DNA of 64,000 bases from contig JBLHMP010000009.1 in the NCBI GenBank assembly GCA_047623555.1, positions 1 to 64,000 of the forward strand, read 5' to 3'. The position numbers were made by a program, and so were the translations under genes. The notes beneath the pieces are model-generated. The model saw only the letters and a program-made list of their open reading frames with translations. It made no database searches and had not been told where the DNA came from. Shown here in pieces: positions 18,680 to 27,875 of this stretch (position 1 is its first letter; each line of letters starts with the position of its first letter). This DNA comes from NORP181 sp047623555. Lineage in GTDB: Bacteria > Pseudomonadota > Alphaproteobacteria > Rhodobacterales > Rhodobacteraceae.

Positions 18680-19630
18680 TTACCCCAGTGCCAACTTCTC
18701 TTGCCGTGCCGCCCGCATTTGCGCAAAATCATCCCCTGCGTGATAAGATGATCGTGTCAAAGGCGTCGCTGATACCATCAGAAACCCTTTGCCAAAGGCC
18801 GCCTGTTCATAGGCTTTAAACTCGTCCGGGGTGACAAACCGATCAACACGATGGTGCTTCGGGGATGGCTGCAAATACTGGCCAATGGTCAGAAAATCGA
18901 TGTCAGCGGCACGCATATCATCCATAACCTGGCGCACCGATTGCTGGTCTTCGCCCAACCCAACCATGATACCGGATTTGGTGAACATCGACGGATCAAG
19001 CTCTTTCACCCGCTGCAAAAGCCGCAAAGAATGGAAATACCGCGCGCCGGGACGCACCTCGGGATATAGACCCGGCACCGTTTCAAGATTGTGATTAAAC
19101 ACATCGGGGCGCGCCTCAACCACCTCTTCCAATGCCGAATCCGGGCATTTCAGGAAATCCGGCGTCAAAATCTCAATCGTTGTATTGGGCGAGCGATGTC
19201 GAACCGCGCGAATGGTCTGGGCAAAATGACTGGCGCCACCATCGGCCAGATCGTCACGATCCACCGAGGTGATCACCACATGGTTCAGACCAAGCTTTTC
19301 AACAGCCGCTGCCACGCGACCGGGTTCGATCATATCGAGGGCCTCGGGGCGCCCGGTGGCAATGTTACAGAACGTACAGCCGCGCGTACAAATCCCACCC
19401 ATGATCATCATGGTGGCATGGCCCTGGCTCCAACATTCGCCAACATTGGGGCAACCGGCCTCTTCGCAGACCGTCACCAAACCATTGTCGCGCATGATTT
19501 TATGGGTCTCGGCATATTTCGCCCCACCCGGCGCTTTGACCCTGATCCAAGACGGTTTCTTGGGTTGGGCGTTGTCAGGCCGATGGGCTTTTTCCGGATG
19601 TCGCTGTTCGGGGATTTTTAGATCGCGCAC
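18680..19630 (-). CDS. lipA: Lipoyl synthase
   Basis: LipA is a radical SAM enzyme that inserts two sulfurs into protein-bound octanoyl groups. It carries both iron-sulfur sites: the auxiliary cluster motif CEEAGCPNVGEC and the radical SAM motif CTRGCTFC. I place the start at a GTG (19630; VRDLKIPEQ) because AAGGGA stands at proper spacing before it and family members begin this way. An in-frame ATG ten codons upstream lacks such a site. The result is 316 residues, normal for the family. It is transcribed toward hpt. Confidence 0.96.
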   Translation of the reverse strand: MRDLKIPEQRHPEKAHRPDNAQPKKPSWIRVKAPGGAKYAETHKIMRDNGLVTVCEEAGCPNVGECWSQGHATMMIMGGICTRGCTFCNIATGRPEALDMIEPGRVAAAVEKLGLNHVVITSVDRDDLADGGASHFAQTIRAVRHRSPNTTIEILTPDFLKCPDSALEEVVEARPDVFNHNLETVPGLYPEVRPGARYFHSLRLLQRVKELDPSMFTKSGIMVGLGEDQQSVRQVMDDMRAADIDFLTIGQYLQPSPKHHRVDRFVTPDEFKAYEQAAFGKGFLMVSATPLTRSSYHAGDDFAQMRAARQEKLALG

Positions 19631-19778
19631 GAGATTTCCCTTTGTCTGGCAAGTGTTCAATCCTTACCATAACCTCAGGTTAATGGAACAGCCAGAGCGA
19701 CATACCGGCCATGCGTGAGGCCCAAAAATCGGAAAACAATTAACCAATACGCAACAAATGGCCCAAAATCGAATCAGC

Positions 19779-19809
19779 AAAGGCGGCACAGGCCAGATGC
19801 ACCGCCTTT
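19779..19809. terminator. Hairpin in the lipA-DUF6456 gap, possible terminator
   Basis: AAAGGCGG (19779-19786) pairs with CCGCCTTT (19802-19809) over a 15-base loop, giving an eight-base stem with A/T ends on both sides. It lies about 100 bases after the stop of the minus-strand DUF6456 gene. A second small GC hairpin (GCGCC-TGC-GGCGC on the minus strand) sits closer to that stop and is followed a few bases later by T6. One or both may end that transcript. The rest of the 19631-19905 gap shows no gene. Confidence 0.4.
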
Positions 19810-19905
19810 TCAGGTCCAAAGCCACGCCCGCAAAAGGCGCCTGCCCGCCCCGCGGGCACACAAAAAATGGAATGCGCCGCAGGCGCGCCTTTGGATTAAA
19901 CCCGG

Positions 19906-21027
19906 CTAACCAATCATCATCCGGTCTTGTGATGTGATGCTGTCATAATGCCGCTTTAGTCGCTGCAAAGCGATGCGCAGCACGATTTTTCCGGACCGCG
20001 CCGACCATCCCATCCGCTTTTCGGCACTCTCCAAACCTTCAAGATAGCAACAACAACGTAGCGCCACATCACTTAGCCCCGGCCCCAGATCACCCAACGC
20101 TCCAACCACGCGCGTTCGGGCCCGCGATGGTCCGTCGCCGGTGCCACTGTCCGGCGTACTTTTGCCAGATCCGGTCAGAAATCTGTCCCAATTCTGTGTC
20201 ACTTGCGGCCCAACCTGCGACAGTTCAAAATCCTCGCGTAACCGCTCGCCTGCCTGAACCAGATCATCATTCAGAAACGGGCTGCCATCGCGGTTTTTGC
20301 GTCGCGCCAATGCCGCAAGCGGGCTTTCGGCGCTGCTAAACCGGCTACGTTTCGATCCCATTGGCGCATTAACCACCGGGGCCGCCGCACCAAACGGCGC
20401 CTGCGCCTCGGCAAAGCCATGCCCAACTGCCGCTGAGGCCCGGCTTTCCTCTTTGGCAAGCAATCGAATCAGATCACTGCGCCCAGTGGCGGTGATGTGA
20501 TAACGGCTAATCCGGCCCGGCTTTGCGCAGGAAATCCAGCCCTTCAGCGCCATGGCTTGGGCAATTTCATTGTCAACAACAGCCGTTCGCATACTGCTGC
20601 CATCCCCGCTATCGCGCACAACCACGGCCTTTTCCATGTTCTCGGCAACCGCCAGAACGGCGTCAGATTCACACAGGCGGCGCAGCACCACCCGGGCATG
20701 GTGTTCCAGGGTCGCAATGTGCATTTCCGGATCGGGTTGCAGAGAGGATGCAATCATTTTGGACGTGTTCCTTGTATTCAATCCAGCCTTGGCAGAGCCA
20801 GAAGCCAATGCAATTTGGGTCGTCTCCAGCGCCGCCAGGCCCGCATCAATCAATGGATCATCTCGCCAGGCCTCAACCCGCCTGATTTGACGTAAAATCG
20901 TCGAGGCGTGGCAGCCTGCCTGACGTGCCAGATCGCGAATCGAGCGACCCGAAACCGTATGCGCCAGATACCGCGATACAGAATCCGGCATCCAATCAAT
21001 CAGGCTATACACAGGCATTTTTTCCAT
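19906..21027 (-). CDS. DUF6456 helix-turn-helix protein
   Basis: This 373-residue protein has an N-terminal helix-turn-helix (RSIRDLARQAGCHASTILRQIRR, given here as residues about 28-50), a middle winged-helix-like part (KGWISCAKPGRISRYHIT) and a C-terminal DUF6456 domain (ALRCCCYLEGLESAE to LQRLKRHYD). That architecture is common in Rhodobacteraceae and suggests a DNA-binding regulator, but its targets are not known to me. It is divergent from the DUF6477 gene. The shared promoter carries DnaA-box and CtrA-like sequences, so cell-cycle-linked expression is possible. Confidence 0.85.
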   Translation of the reverse strand: MEKMPVYSLIDWMPDSVSRYLAHTVSGRSIRDLARQAGCHASTILRQIRRVEAWRDDPLIDAGLAALETTQIALASGSAKAGLNTRNTSKMIASSLQPDPEMHIATLEHHARVVLRRLCESDAVLAVAENMEKAVVVRDSGDGSSMRTAVVDNEIAQAMALKGWISCAKPGRISRYHITATGRSDLIRLLAKEESRASAAVGHGFAEAQAPFGAAAPVVNAPMGSKRSRFSSAESPLAALARRKNRDGSPFLNDDLVQAGERLREDFELSQVGPQVTQNWDRFLTGSGKSTPDSGTGDGPSRARTRVVGALGDLGPGLSDVALRCCCYLEGLESAEKRMGWSARSGKIVLRIALQRLKRHYDSITSQDRMMIG

Positions 21028-21063
21028 CGGGATACATTCCTAAGGGCAGAGATTCTGACCCGC

Positions 21064-21127
21064 TTATCCGGCAGTTATCCCGCTACTTATCCACAATCTA
21101 AGGTTGATTATGTTACATGAACGTTAA
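21064..21127. promoter_or_regulatory. Cluster of DnaA-box-like motifs and a CtrA-like site in a divergent promoter
   Basis: TTATCC occurs three times at 21064, 21075 and 21087, 11 and 12 bases apart. The third is part of TTATCCACA, a perfect consensus DnaA box. About 20 bases further lies TTAC-N7-TTAA (21113-21127), one base off the CtrA consensus TTAA-N7-TTAA. The block begins about 37 bases upstream of the DUF6456 start and lies about 145 bases upstream of the DUF6477 gene. Protein binding is inferred from motif only. Confidence 0.5.
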
Positions 21128-21271
21128 TATCCACCCGTAATAGGCAGCATTGTATCTAATTGATAAACAGTTCTGAAACCTGCGCACGCTGAAACAGGCA
21201 TTTACGCAACACCCTCTTAGGTTGTGAGATAAGGCAACAACGATCAATTCTGATCCCACCAGGAGCCTGAC

Positions 21272-21580
21272 ATGCAAGATCTGCTTTCGATGCTGAATAC
21301 ACTACGTCGCCCTAGCCTTTTGATTCGTGTCGCCCGACTGGGTGCACAGGACTATTCGCGTAATCGGCATCTGCAGCGGCTATTGGGCTACGGCGCATTA
21401 CCACGCAACGCCCCTGCCCTTATGCGTCTGATTGAAATCGAAGGGGGGCTGAACGAACAGCGGCGCAATTCTGACGCTGGCTATTCACTGTCCCGGCATC
21501 TGGATATTCTGATTGCGATGATGGGCGAGGCACATCTGCTGCGCGCCTCACGCCCTGTTCTTGTCGATGCTACGACATAA
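21272..21580 (+). CDS. DUF6477 family protein
   Basis: The 102-residue protein matches the DUF6477 type seen beside DUF6456 genes in Rhodobacteraceae. It begins MQDLLSMLNTLRRPSLLIRVAR and includes the basic segment DYSRNRHLQRLLG. No membrane segment or known catalytic motif is seen. An AGGAGC ribosome site precedes the ATG. Its last 11 bases overlap the end of the convergent mttB homologue. Function is unknown. Conserved pairing with DUF6456 suggests a shared pathway. Confidence 0.8.
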   Translation: MQDLLSMLNTLRRPSLLIRVARLGAQDYSRNRHLQRLLGYGALPRNAPALMRLIEIEGGLNEQRRNSDAGYSLSRHLDILIAMMGEAHLLRASRPVLVDATT

Positions 21581-23117
21581 AGGAATCAGGCATTGATGCC
21601 TTTTTTTCAGCCACATAGGCTGCAAGCCGCGCGGCGATTTCTGGATCAAGTGCGGGTTGCTGATAATTGTCGATCAAATATGCCACCCGCCTGGCTGCAA
21701 GCGTTTGCGTGTCGCACGCGCCGTCTTCTTCCCAGGTTTCAAACGGTTTGTAGTCAAATACTTCGGACCGCCAGAACGCCTCTTTGAAATTGGCCTGGGT
21801 GTGTTCGCATCCCAGATAGTGCCCACCGGGCCCAACCTCGGCAATGGCGCCCATCGCCTGCGCGTTTTCGTCCATTTCCACGCCTTTGGCGATTTTATGC
21901 AAAACGCCAAGCTGATCCGCGTCCATGACAAATTTCTCAAACGACGACACCAGCCCACCTTCGAGCCAACCGCAGGCATGTAGCATGAAATTCACCCCAC
22001 CCAGCAGCGCCGCATTATGCGTGTGCGCGGTTTCATAGGCGGCCTGTGCATCGGGCAACTTTGAGGCGCACAGGCTACCGCCGGACCGGAACGGCAGCCC
22101 CAAACGCCGCGCCAATTGTCCGGCACCATAGAGTGTTAGACTCGCCTCGGGGGTTCCGAATGTCGGCGCGCCGCTGTTCATGTCGATCGAGGTCACAAAG
22201 GCGCCAAAGATCACCGGGGCACCGGGGCGAACCAATTGTGAATAGGCAATTCCCGCCATAACTTCGGCCAAAACCTGCGTCAGCGTTCCGGCCACCGACA
22301 CCGGCGCCATCGCCCCGCCAACAATAAACGGCGAAATAATGCAGGCCTGATTGTTTTTCGCATAAATCTCAAGCGCGCCCATCATCACATCATCAAACGT
22401 CAACGGAGAGTTGATGTTGATCAACGATGTCATCACCGTATTTTCCTGCACAAACTCCTTACCAAACAGAATTTCGCACATCTCAACCGAATCCTGCGCC
22501 CGGCTGGGTTCGGTCACCGAGCCCATAAACGGTTTATCCGACAACGTCATATGCGCCATCAACATATCCAGATGGCGTTTGTTGACCGGTACATCCGTGG
22601 GTTCGCAGACCGTGCCGCCGGAATGGTGCAACCATTTCGACATATAGCCAAGTTTCACGAATTTCTTGAAATCGTCTATTGTCGCGTAACGGCGTCCACC
22701 ATCCAAATCGCGCACAAACGGAGGTCCGTAAACCGGCGCGCACACCAGTGTTTTGCCACCAATTTCAACATTTCGCTCAGGATTGCGGGCATGTTGGGTA
22801 AACTTTGACGGAGCGGTTTCGCACAGTTTGCGCGCCAACCCGCGTGGGATTCGCACCCGTTCGCCGTCAATTACGGCCCCGGCTTTGCGCCACAATTCCA
22901 GCGCTCCGGGATTGTTAACAAAATTCACCCCGATTTCGGCCAGAACCGTTTCGGCATTGGTTTCAATAATATCCAGCGCTTCGTCGGTCAGAACCTCGTA
23001 ATTGGGCACGTTCCGTTCGATATATTTCGCCGTTTCGATCCGCACAGCCGTGCGTTCTGCGCGGCGCGCTGCACCGCCACCGCCACGTGCCCGGCGCTTT
23101 GTTGTTGCCTCTGTCAT
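21570..23117 (-). CDS. Trimethylamine methyltransferase family protein (MttB-like, no pyrrolysine)
   Basis: The 515-residue product belongs to the MttB family of corrinoid-dependent methyltransferases. Family features include GVNFVNNPGALELW, APVYGPPFVRDLDGGRR and the C-terminal HYLGCEHTQANF. The frame has no internal TAG, so it is a non-pyrrolysine member; characterised ones such as MtgB demethylate quaternary amines such as glycine betaine. No corrinoid protein or reductive activase lies beside it, so the substrate is unknown. The N-terminus is basic and glycine/arginine-rich (KRRARGGGGAARR). It is divergent from guaA. Confidence 0.88.
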   Translation of the reverse strand: MTEATTKRRARGGGGAARRAERTAVRIETAKYIERNVPNYEVLTDEALDIIETNAETVLAEIGVNFVNNPGALELWRKAGAVIDGERVRIPRGLARKLCETAPSKFTQHARNPERNVEIGGKTLVCAPVYGPPFVRDLDGGRRYATIDDFKKFVKLGYMSKWLHHSGGTVCEPTDVPVNKRHLDMLMAHMTLSDKPFMGSVTEPSRAQDSVEMCEILFGKEFVQENTVMTSLININSPLTFDDVMMGALEIYAKNNQACIISPFIVGGAMAPVSVAGTLTQVLAEVMAGIAYSQLVRPGAPVIFGAFVTSIDMNSGAPTFGTPEASLTLYGAGQLARRLGLPFRSGGSLCASKLPDAQAAYETAHTHNAALLGGVNFMLHACGWLEGGLVSSFEKFVMDADQLGVLHKIAKGVEMDENAQAMGAIAEVGPGGHYLGCEHTQANFKEAFWRSEVFDYKPFETWEEDGACDTQTLAARRVAYLIDNYQQPALDPEIAARLAAYVAEKKASMPDSFMS

Positions 23118-23280
23118 GATCTTGCCCTTTGCGCTGATCGAAACCTTTGTGCATCTTTGTACCGCATCGCCTGCTCCCGCCCCGGGCAGTTAACGGCGAT
23201 CCACAGGAAAAAACGACATCTGCTGTTAACATAGCGCTGATCCCTTGCGAATTTGCCAGCTCTGGCCTAGGACGCAATGC

Positions 23281-24843
23281 ATGAGCACACCCATACATGA
23301 CCGCCTTCTTATTGTAGATTTTGGCAGCCAGGTGACGCAGCTTATTGCGCGCCGCCTGCGCGAGCTGAATGTCTATTGCGAAATTCACCCCTATCAGAAT
23401 GTAAACGCTGAGTTTTTGGCCAAATTCGCGCCAAAAGCGGTGATTCTATCCGGTGGCCCGGCCTCTGTCATTGACGATGCCAGCCCGCGTCCACCAGCCG
23501 AGGTTTTTGATCTTGGCGTGCCGATCTTGGGCATTTGTTATGGCCAGCAGGTGATGATGCACATGCTGGGTGGCCGCGTTGAACGTGGTCACGGCACCGC
23601 CGAATTTGGCCGCGCCTTTGTAACCCCGTCTGATTCTAGCATAGATTTGTTGTCTGGCTGGTTTGATGAAGACCGCGAACAGGTCTGGATGAGCCACGGA
23701 GACCATGTTTCCGCCATTGCGCCAGGATTTGAGGTCTACGGCACCTCGCCCAACGCGCCATATGCTATTACCGGCGACATTTCGCGCCAATTTTTCGCCG
23801 TTCAGTTCCATCCAGAGGTGCATCACACCCCTAATGGAGCGCGTTTATACGAAAATTTCGTTAAGTTGGCCGGATTTACTGGCGATTGGACCATGGGCGC
23901 CTATCGCGAAGAGGCGATTCGCCAGATTCGCGACACTGTTGGCGATGAAAAAGTCATCTGCGGGTTGTCCGGCGGCGTTGATTCGTCGGTTGCGGCGGTG
24001 CTGATCCATGAGGCTATTGGTGATCAGCTGACCTGTGTGTTTGTCGACAACGGATTGCTGCGCGAGGGCGAGGCCGAAGACGTCGTGAAAATGTTCCGCG
24101 ATCATTACAACATGCCGCTGATCCATGCGGATGAGCAGGAATTGTTCCTGGGCGAGCTCGACGGTCAAAGTGATCCGGAAACCAAACGCAAGATCATTGG
24201 CCGTCTGTTCATCGACGTGTTCCAGAAACATGCCGCCGAAGTTGGTGGCGCAAAGTTCCTTGCTCAGGGCACGCTGTATCCTGACGTCATCGAATCTGTC
24301 AGCTTTAGCGGCGGGCCATCGGTCACTATCAAATCGCACCATAACGTTGGCGGTTTGCCGGAAAAAATGGGCCTGAAGCTGGTTGAACCCCTGCGCGAGC
24401 TGTTCAAAGACGAAGTCCGCGCCTTGGGCCAGGAACTTGGCCTGCCCGCCAGTTTCATCGGGCGTCACCCGTTCCCCGGCCCCGGTCTGGCCATTCGTTG
24501 CCCTGGCGAGATTACCCTCGAAAAGCTGGCGATTCTGCGCAAAGCCGACACGGTGTTTATCGACCAGATCCGCAAACATGGGCTGTACGATGAAATCTGG
24601 CAGGCCTTTGTTGCCATTCTGCCGGTGCGTACCGTTGGTGTGATGGGCGACGGGCGTACCTATGATTTCGCCTGTGCCTTGCGCGCGGTCACATCGGTTG
24701 ATGGAATGACCGCCGATTATTACCCGTTCAACCATGATTTCCTCGGTGAAACCGCCACCCGTATCATCAACGAAGTGCAGGGTATTAACCGTGTTACCTA
24801 TGACATAACCAGCAAGCCCCCAGGCACGATTGAGTGGGAATAA
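23281..24843 (+). CDS. guaA: GMP synthase (glutamine-hydrolysing)
   Basis: GuaA aminates XMP to GMP using glutamine and ATP. Residues 1-200 are the class I glutamine amidotransferase, with the nucleophile Cys in GICYGQQ and the His/Glu pair in QFHPEVHHT. The ATP pyrophosphatase domain has the P-loop GLSGGVDSSV. The C-terminal dimerisation domain ends KPPGTIEWE. The ATG at 23281 gives the usual 520 residues. A longer frame to 23245 adds twelve poorly supported codons. Two GTTAAC palindromes stand upstream in the mttB/guaA gap. Confidence 0.98.
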   Translation: MSTPIHDRLLIVDFGSQVTQLIARRLRELNVYCEIHPYQNVNAEFLAKFAPKAVILSGGPASVIDDASPRPPAEVFDLGVPILGICYGQQVMMHMLGGRVERGHGTAEFGRAFVTPSDSSIDLLSGWFDEDREQVWMSHGDHVSAIAPGFEVYGTSPNAPYAITGDISRQFFAVQFHPEVHHTPNGARLYENFVKLAGFTGDWTMGAYREEAIRQIRDTVGDEKVICGLSGGVDSSVAAVLIHEAIGDQLTCVFVDNGLLREGEAEDVVKMFRDHYNMPLIHADEQELFLGELDGQSDPETKRKIIGRLFIDVFQKHAAEVGGAKFLAQGTLYPDVIESVSFSGGPSVTIKSHHNVGGLPEKMGLKLVEPLRELFKDEVRALGQELGLPASFIGRHPFPGPGLAIRCPGEITLEKLAILRKADTVFIDQIRKHGLYDEIWQAFVAILPVRTVGVMGDGRTYDFACALRAVTSVDGMTADYYPFNHDFLGETATRIINEVQGINRVTYDITSKPPGTIEWE

Positions 24844-24852
24844 ACATCTGAT

Positions 24853-25134
24853 ATGACTGGTAATATTATTATAAACGGCACCATCACCTGTACGCCAGAC
24901 GACATTGAAATGGTGGTGGAACGCGTCGCCGAACATGTTCGGCTGACGCGACTTGAGGCCGGTTGTATCAAATTTGACATTACCCAGTCAGATGATGACC
25001 CTTGCGTGTTCAACGTGTCTGAATGCTTTGTCGACAGGGCGGCATTTGACAGCCATACGGCGCGCACTCGCGCGTCGATCTGGTGGGAGAAATCCAAACA
25101 TATCCCGCGTGATATGAACATCCTCACTGAATGA
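24853..25134 (+). CDS. Antibiotic biosynthesis monooxygenase (ABM) domain protein
   Basis: The 93-residue protein is a single ABM-type ferredoxin-like domain, the fold shared by YgiN quinol monooxygenases and other small dimeric enzymes. Supporting features are the length, the LEAGCIKFDITQSDDDPCVFNVSE core strand pattern and the FDSHTARTRASIWW helix with the conserved His. Substrate is unknown. It begins nine bases after guaA and overlaps the next gene by four bases (ATGA), so it belongs to the guaA-led run. Confidence 0.8.
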   Translation: MTGNIIINGTITCTPDDIEMVVERVAEHVRLTRLEAGCIKFDITQSDDDPCVFNVSECFVDRAAFDSHTARTRASIWWEKSKHIPRDMNILTE

Positions 25135-26012
25135 GCGACCAACAGCCCCAAATTGGCCGCGCCGCCCTGTGGATGGTCGGCGCCATTGTCGCGTTTTCGT
25201 CCATGGCTGTGGCCGGCCGCGAGGTGAGCTTTGCCCTCGATACCTTTGAAACCATGATGTATCGCAGCCTGATCGGTTTGCTGATTGTCGTGGTTCTCCT
25301 GACGCTCACGCGCAGCTGGCCGCAGGTTTCACGCCGCTCAATGGGGCTGCAAGTGGTGCGCAATCTGGCGCATTTCACTGGCCAAAACCTGTGGTTTTTT
25401 GCGGTAACCGTGATCCCGCTGGCGCAGGTCTTTGCCTTGGAATTCACCTCGCCGATATGGGTGGTGGTTCTGGCGCCTTTGCTGTTGGGCGAACGGCTGA
25501 CACCCGTCCGTGCCCTGTCTGCGGTGCTGGGGTTTATCGGCATTCTGATTGTCGCGCGCCCGTCGCCAGAAACCATCAATGCGGGCGTTATAACAGCGGC
25601 GAGCGCTGCATTTTTCTTTGCTATTACAGCCATTTGCACGAAGAGGCTCACCCGAACCGAAAGCATCGCCTGCATCCTGTTCTGGCTGACATCGATGCAG
25701 CTGGTCCTTGGCGTTATCATGGCCGGCTATGACGGCGACATCGCGCTGCCCGACGCCCAAACCGCGCCTTGGTTGCTGTTGATCGCCCTCGCCGGGCTGA
25801 CCGCGCATTACTGCCTGACCAACGCTTTGGCCATTGCCCCCGCAACAGTTGTCATCCCGATTGATTTCGCCCGCCTGCCCACAATCGCCATCGTCGGCAT
25901 GGTTCTGTACCACGAAGCGCTGGACATATGGGTCCTGGTCGGTGCTACGGTCATATTCTTTGGCAACTACCTTAATATCCTGTCCGAAACCCGCAAGAAT
26001 CGGGTCGCTTAG
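25131..26012 (+). CDS. EamA/DMT family transporter (first of two)
   Basis: The 293-residue protein is predicted to cross the inner membrane ten times and contains two EamA repeats (about residues 10-145 and 155-285). Each has the pattern of a DMT exporter, with EFTSPIWVVVLAPLLLGERLTPVR at the end of the first repeat. Substrate cannot be told from sequence; relatives export amino acids, metabolites or purines. The start overlaps the ABM gene (ATGA). A second EamA gene follows 27 bases after its stop. Confidence 0.88.
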   Translation: MSDQQPQIGRAALWMVGAIVAFSSMAVAGREVSFALDTFETMMYRSLIGLLIVVVLLTLTRSWPQVSRRSMGLQVVRNLAHFTGQNLWFFAVTVIPLAQVFALEFTSPIWVVVLAPLLLGERLTPVRALSAVLGFIGILIVARPSPETINAGVITAASAAFFFAITAICTKRLTRTESIACILFWLTSMQLVLGVIMAGYDGDIALPDAQTAPWLLLIALAGLTAHYCLTNALAIAPATVVIPIDFARLPTIAIVGMVLYHEALDIWVLVGATVIFFGNYLNILSETRKNRVA

Positions 26013-26039
26013 CGGCGTGCGCGCACGTTACCTGCACCT

Positions 26040-26930
26040 ATGAATACACAAAAATCCATATCAAACCGGGCCTGGGGTGAATTACTGCTTTTGGGGCTTA
26101 TCTGGGGCGGCTCATTCCTGTCGATCCGCATCGCGCTCAACGAAATTTCAGTGGTGACGTCTGTTTTGCACCGCACCGGTTGGGCCATGTTGGTTCTGTG
26201 GATTGTCGTGCTGATCGGGCGTCATCCGATCCCGCGAGATCCGCGTATTTGGGGCGCATTTCTGGTTATGGGACTGCTTAATAATGTCATCCCTTTTGGG
26301 CTGATGTCTTGGGGCCAGCTTTATATCGAGAGCGGTTTAACCTCGATCCTGAACGCCGCCACTGCAATATTTGGCGTTATCGTCGCGGCGATGGTGTTTT
26401 CAGACGAACGCCTGACCGCACGCAAAATGATCGGTGTCAGCCTGGGGTTTCTCGGGGTTGCCACCGCAATTGGCCTTGAAGGGTTTGCCAATTTTGATCT
26501 GCGAAGCACCGCCCAAATCGCTGTTATCATTGGCACAGTTAGCTATGCACTGGCCAGTTCATGGGCGCGGTTAAACCTGTCGCATCTGCCACCTCCGCTT
26601 GCGGCTGCCGGTATGTTAACCGGATCAACTGTGATCTTGTTGCCTGCAACCCTATTGATCGACGGGCCTATTTCCCTGAACCTGATGCCGCAAACATGGG
26701 CCGCCATCGCCTATTATTCGCTGATCGCCACCGCTGGCGCCTATTTGTTGTATTACCGCGTGCTGGCCATGGCAGGCAGCGGCAATCTGATGCTGGTCAC
26801 CTTGCTGATCCCGCCGGTGGCCATCGTGCTGGGTGCGTGGGTATTGGGCGAAGAATTACGTCCGCAGGCCTATGTCGGTTTTGTGTTACTGGCGGTGGGC
26901 CTAATGATCCTGAACAAGCGATCCAATTGA
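26040..26930 (+). CDS. EamA/DMT family transporter (second of two)
   Basis: This is a second ten-helix EamA exporter of 296 residues. Repeat one holds LLLGLIWGGSFLSIR, LTSILNAATAIFG and VFSDERLTARK. Repeat two ends LVTLLIPPVAIVLGAWVLGEEL. It is related to but clearly distinct from the preceding transporter; the two are not a recent tandem copy. It may act alone or as a heteromeric pair with its neighbour, which is inference. Substrate is unknown. Confidence 0.9.
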   Translation: MNTQKSISNRAWGELLLLGLIWGGSFLSIRIALNEISVVTSVLHRTGWAMLVLWIVVLIGRHPIPRDPRIWGAFLVMGLLNNVIPFGLMSWGQLYIESGLTSILNAATAIFGVIVAAMVFSDERLTARKMIGVSLGFLGVATAIGLEGFANFDLRSTAQIAVIIGTVSYALASSWARLNLSHLPPPLAAAGMLTGSTVILLPATLLIDGPISLNLMPQTWAAIAYYSLIATAGAYLLYYRVLAMAGSGNLMLVTLLIPPVAIVLGAWVLGEELRPQAYVGFVLLAVGLMILNKRSN

Positions 26931-26975
26931 CCCGGCCTGCCCTGCGGCGTAGCAAGACAAAAAGGGGACAGGCTG

Positions 26976-27836
26976 ATGATTTACAACACCGCACAGGACT
27001 GGCGCGCTGCCCCGCATAAACGGGTGCTGATCTTTGCCATGTCCGGGCTTGGCAAAACCCATATCAGTCAGATGCTACGTGATTTCGGCGACTGGTTTCA
27101 CTACTCGATCGATTACCGCATTGGCACGCGGTATATGGGCGAATACATCGCCGACAACGCCAAAGCCGAAGCGATGAAAAATCCGTTTTTGCGTGAATTG
27201 TTGCTGTCGGATTCAATCTATATCGGCTCAAATCTCAGCTTTGAAAACCTGGCCCCGGTGGCCAGCTATCTGGGCAAACCCGGTGATCCGGCCAAAGGTG
27301 GCATGGCGATGCCGGAATATCATCGTCGGCAAGAACAATTCCGTCAGGCCGAGATTTATGCGCTGCATGACACCGAATATTTCATCCACCGCGCACAGGC
27401 TTTGTATGACTACCCGAATTTCGTCTGCGACACTGGCGGCTCGATATGTGAATGGGTTGATGCGGATGATCCGAACGATCCGATCCTGACCGAGCTGTCA
27501 CAACACACGCTGTTGGTCTGGATTAAAGGCGACGAAGACCACACACAGGAATTGATTCGCCGCTTTGACAAAGCCCCCAAACCAATGGCCTACCAACCCG
27601 AATTCCTGACCGGCATTTGGCAGAAATATCTGAATAAAAACAACTTCCAAGAAGACGACGTTGATCCTGATGCCTTTATTCGCTGGACCTATGCGCAGGC
27701 GCTCGCCCATCGCCAACCGCGGTATGAAGCGATGGCAAAATGGGGTGTGACCGTCACCGCAAATGACGTGGCCAATGTCACTGATATAGCTGGTTTTGAC
27801 GACCTGATTGCCCGTGCCCTTGAGATGCGCGGCTAA
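26976..27836 (+). CDS. Uncharacterised P-loop ATPase
   Basis: I do not recognise a named family. The 286-residue protein has a Walker A-like loop AMSGLGKTHIS near residue 22 right after a beta-strand (KRVLIFAM). An LVWIKGDEDH strand near residue 180 is Walker B-like in position. A DTGGSICEW segment follows in the middle. The arrangement resembles small nucleotide kinases or ATPases of the AAA/adenylate-kinase-like groups. No membrane segments are seen. It lies 40 bases upstream of metA on the same strand, and a GGGGA ribosome site precedes the ATG. A link to methionine synthesis is possible but only positional. Confidence 0.75.
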   Translation: MIYNTAQDWRAAPHKRVLIFAMSGLGKTHISQMLRDFGDWFHYSIDYRIGTRYMGEYIADNAKAEAMKNPFLRELLLSDSIYIGSNLSFENLAPVASYLGKPGDPAKGGMAMPEYHRRQEQFRQAEIYALHDTEYFIHRAQALYDYPNFVCDTGGSICEWVDADDPNDPILTELSQHTLLVWIKGDEDHTQELIRRFDKAPKPMAYQPEFLTGIWQKYLNKNNFQEDDVDPDAFIRWTYAQALAHRQPRYEAMAKWGVTVTANDVANVTDIAGFDDLIARALEMRG

Positions 27837-27875
27837 ACCTCCTATCTCAACAGACTGAACATAAAAGAAAATCCC

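Noticed and set aside
21064..21096. The DnaA-box cluster as a chromosomal origin
   Set aside because: Only one box is a perfect match and no origin genes or long AT-rich unwinding region are present.
25131..26930. Two EamA genes as a recent tandem duplication
   Set aside because: The two proteins differ throughout, so they are old paralogues or separate acquisitions.
27837..27875. SAM-II riboswitch before metA
   Set aside because: The gap is about 40 bases and shows none of the conserved pseudoknot sequence.
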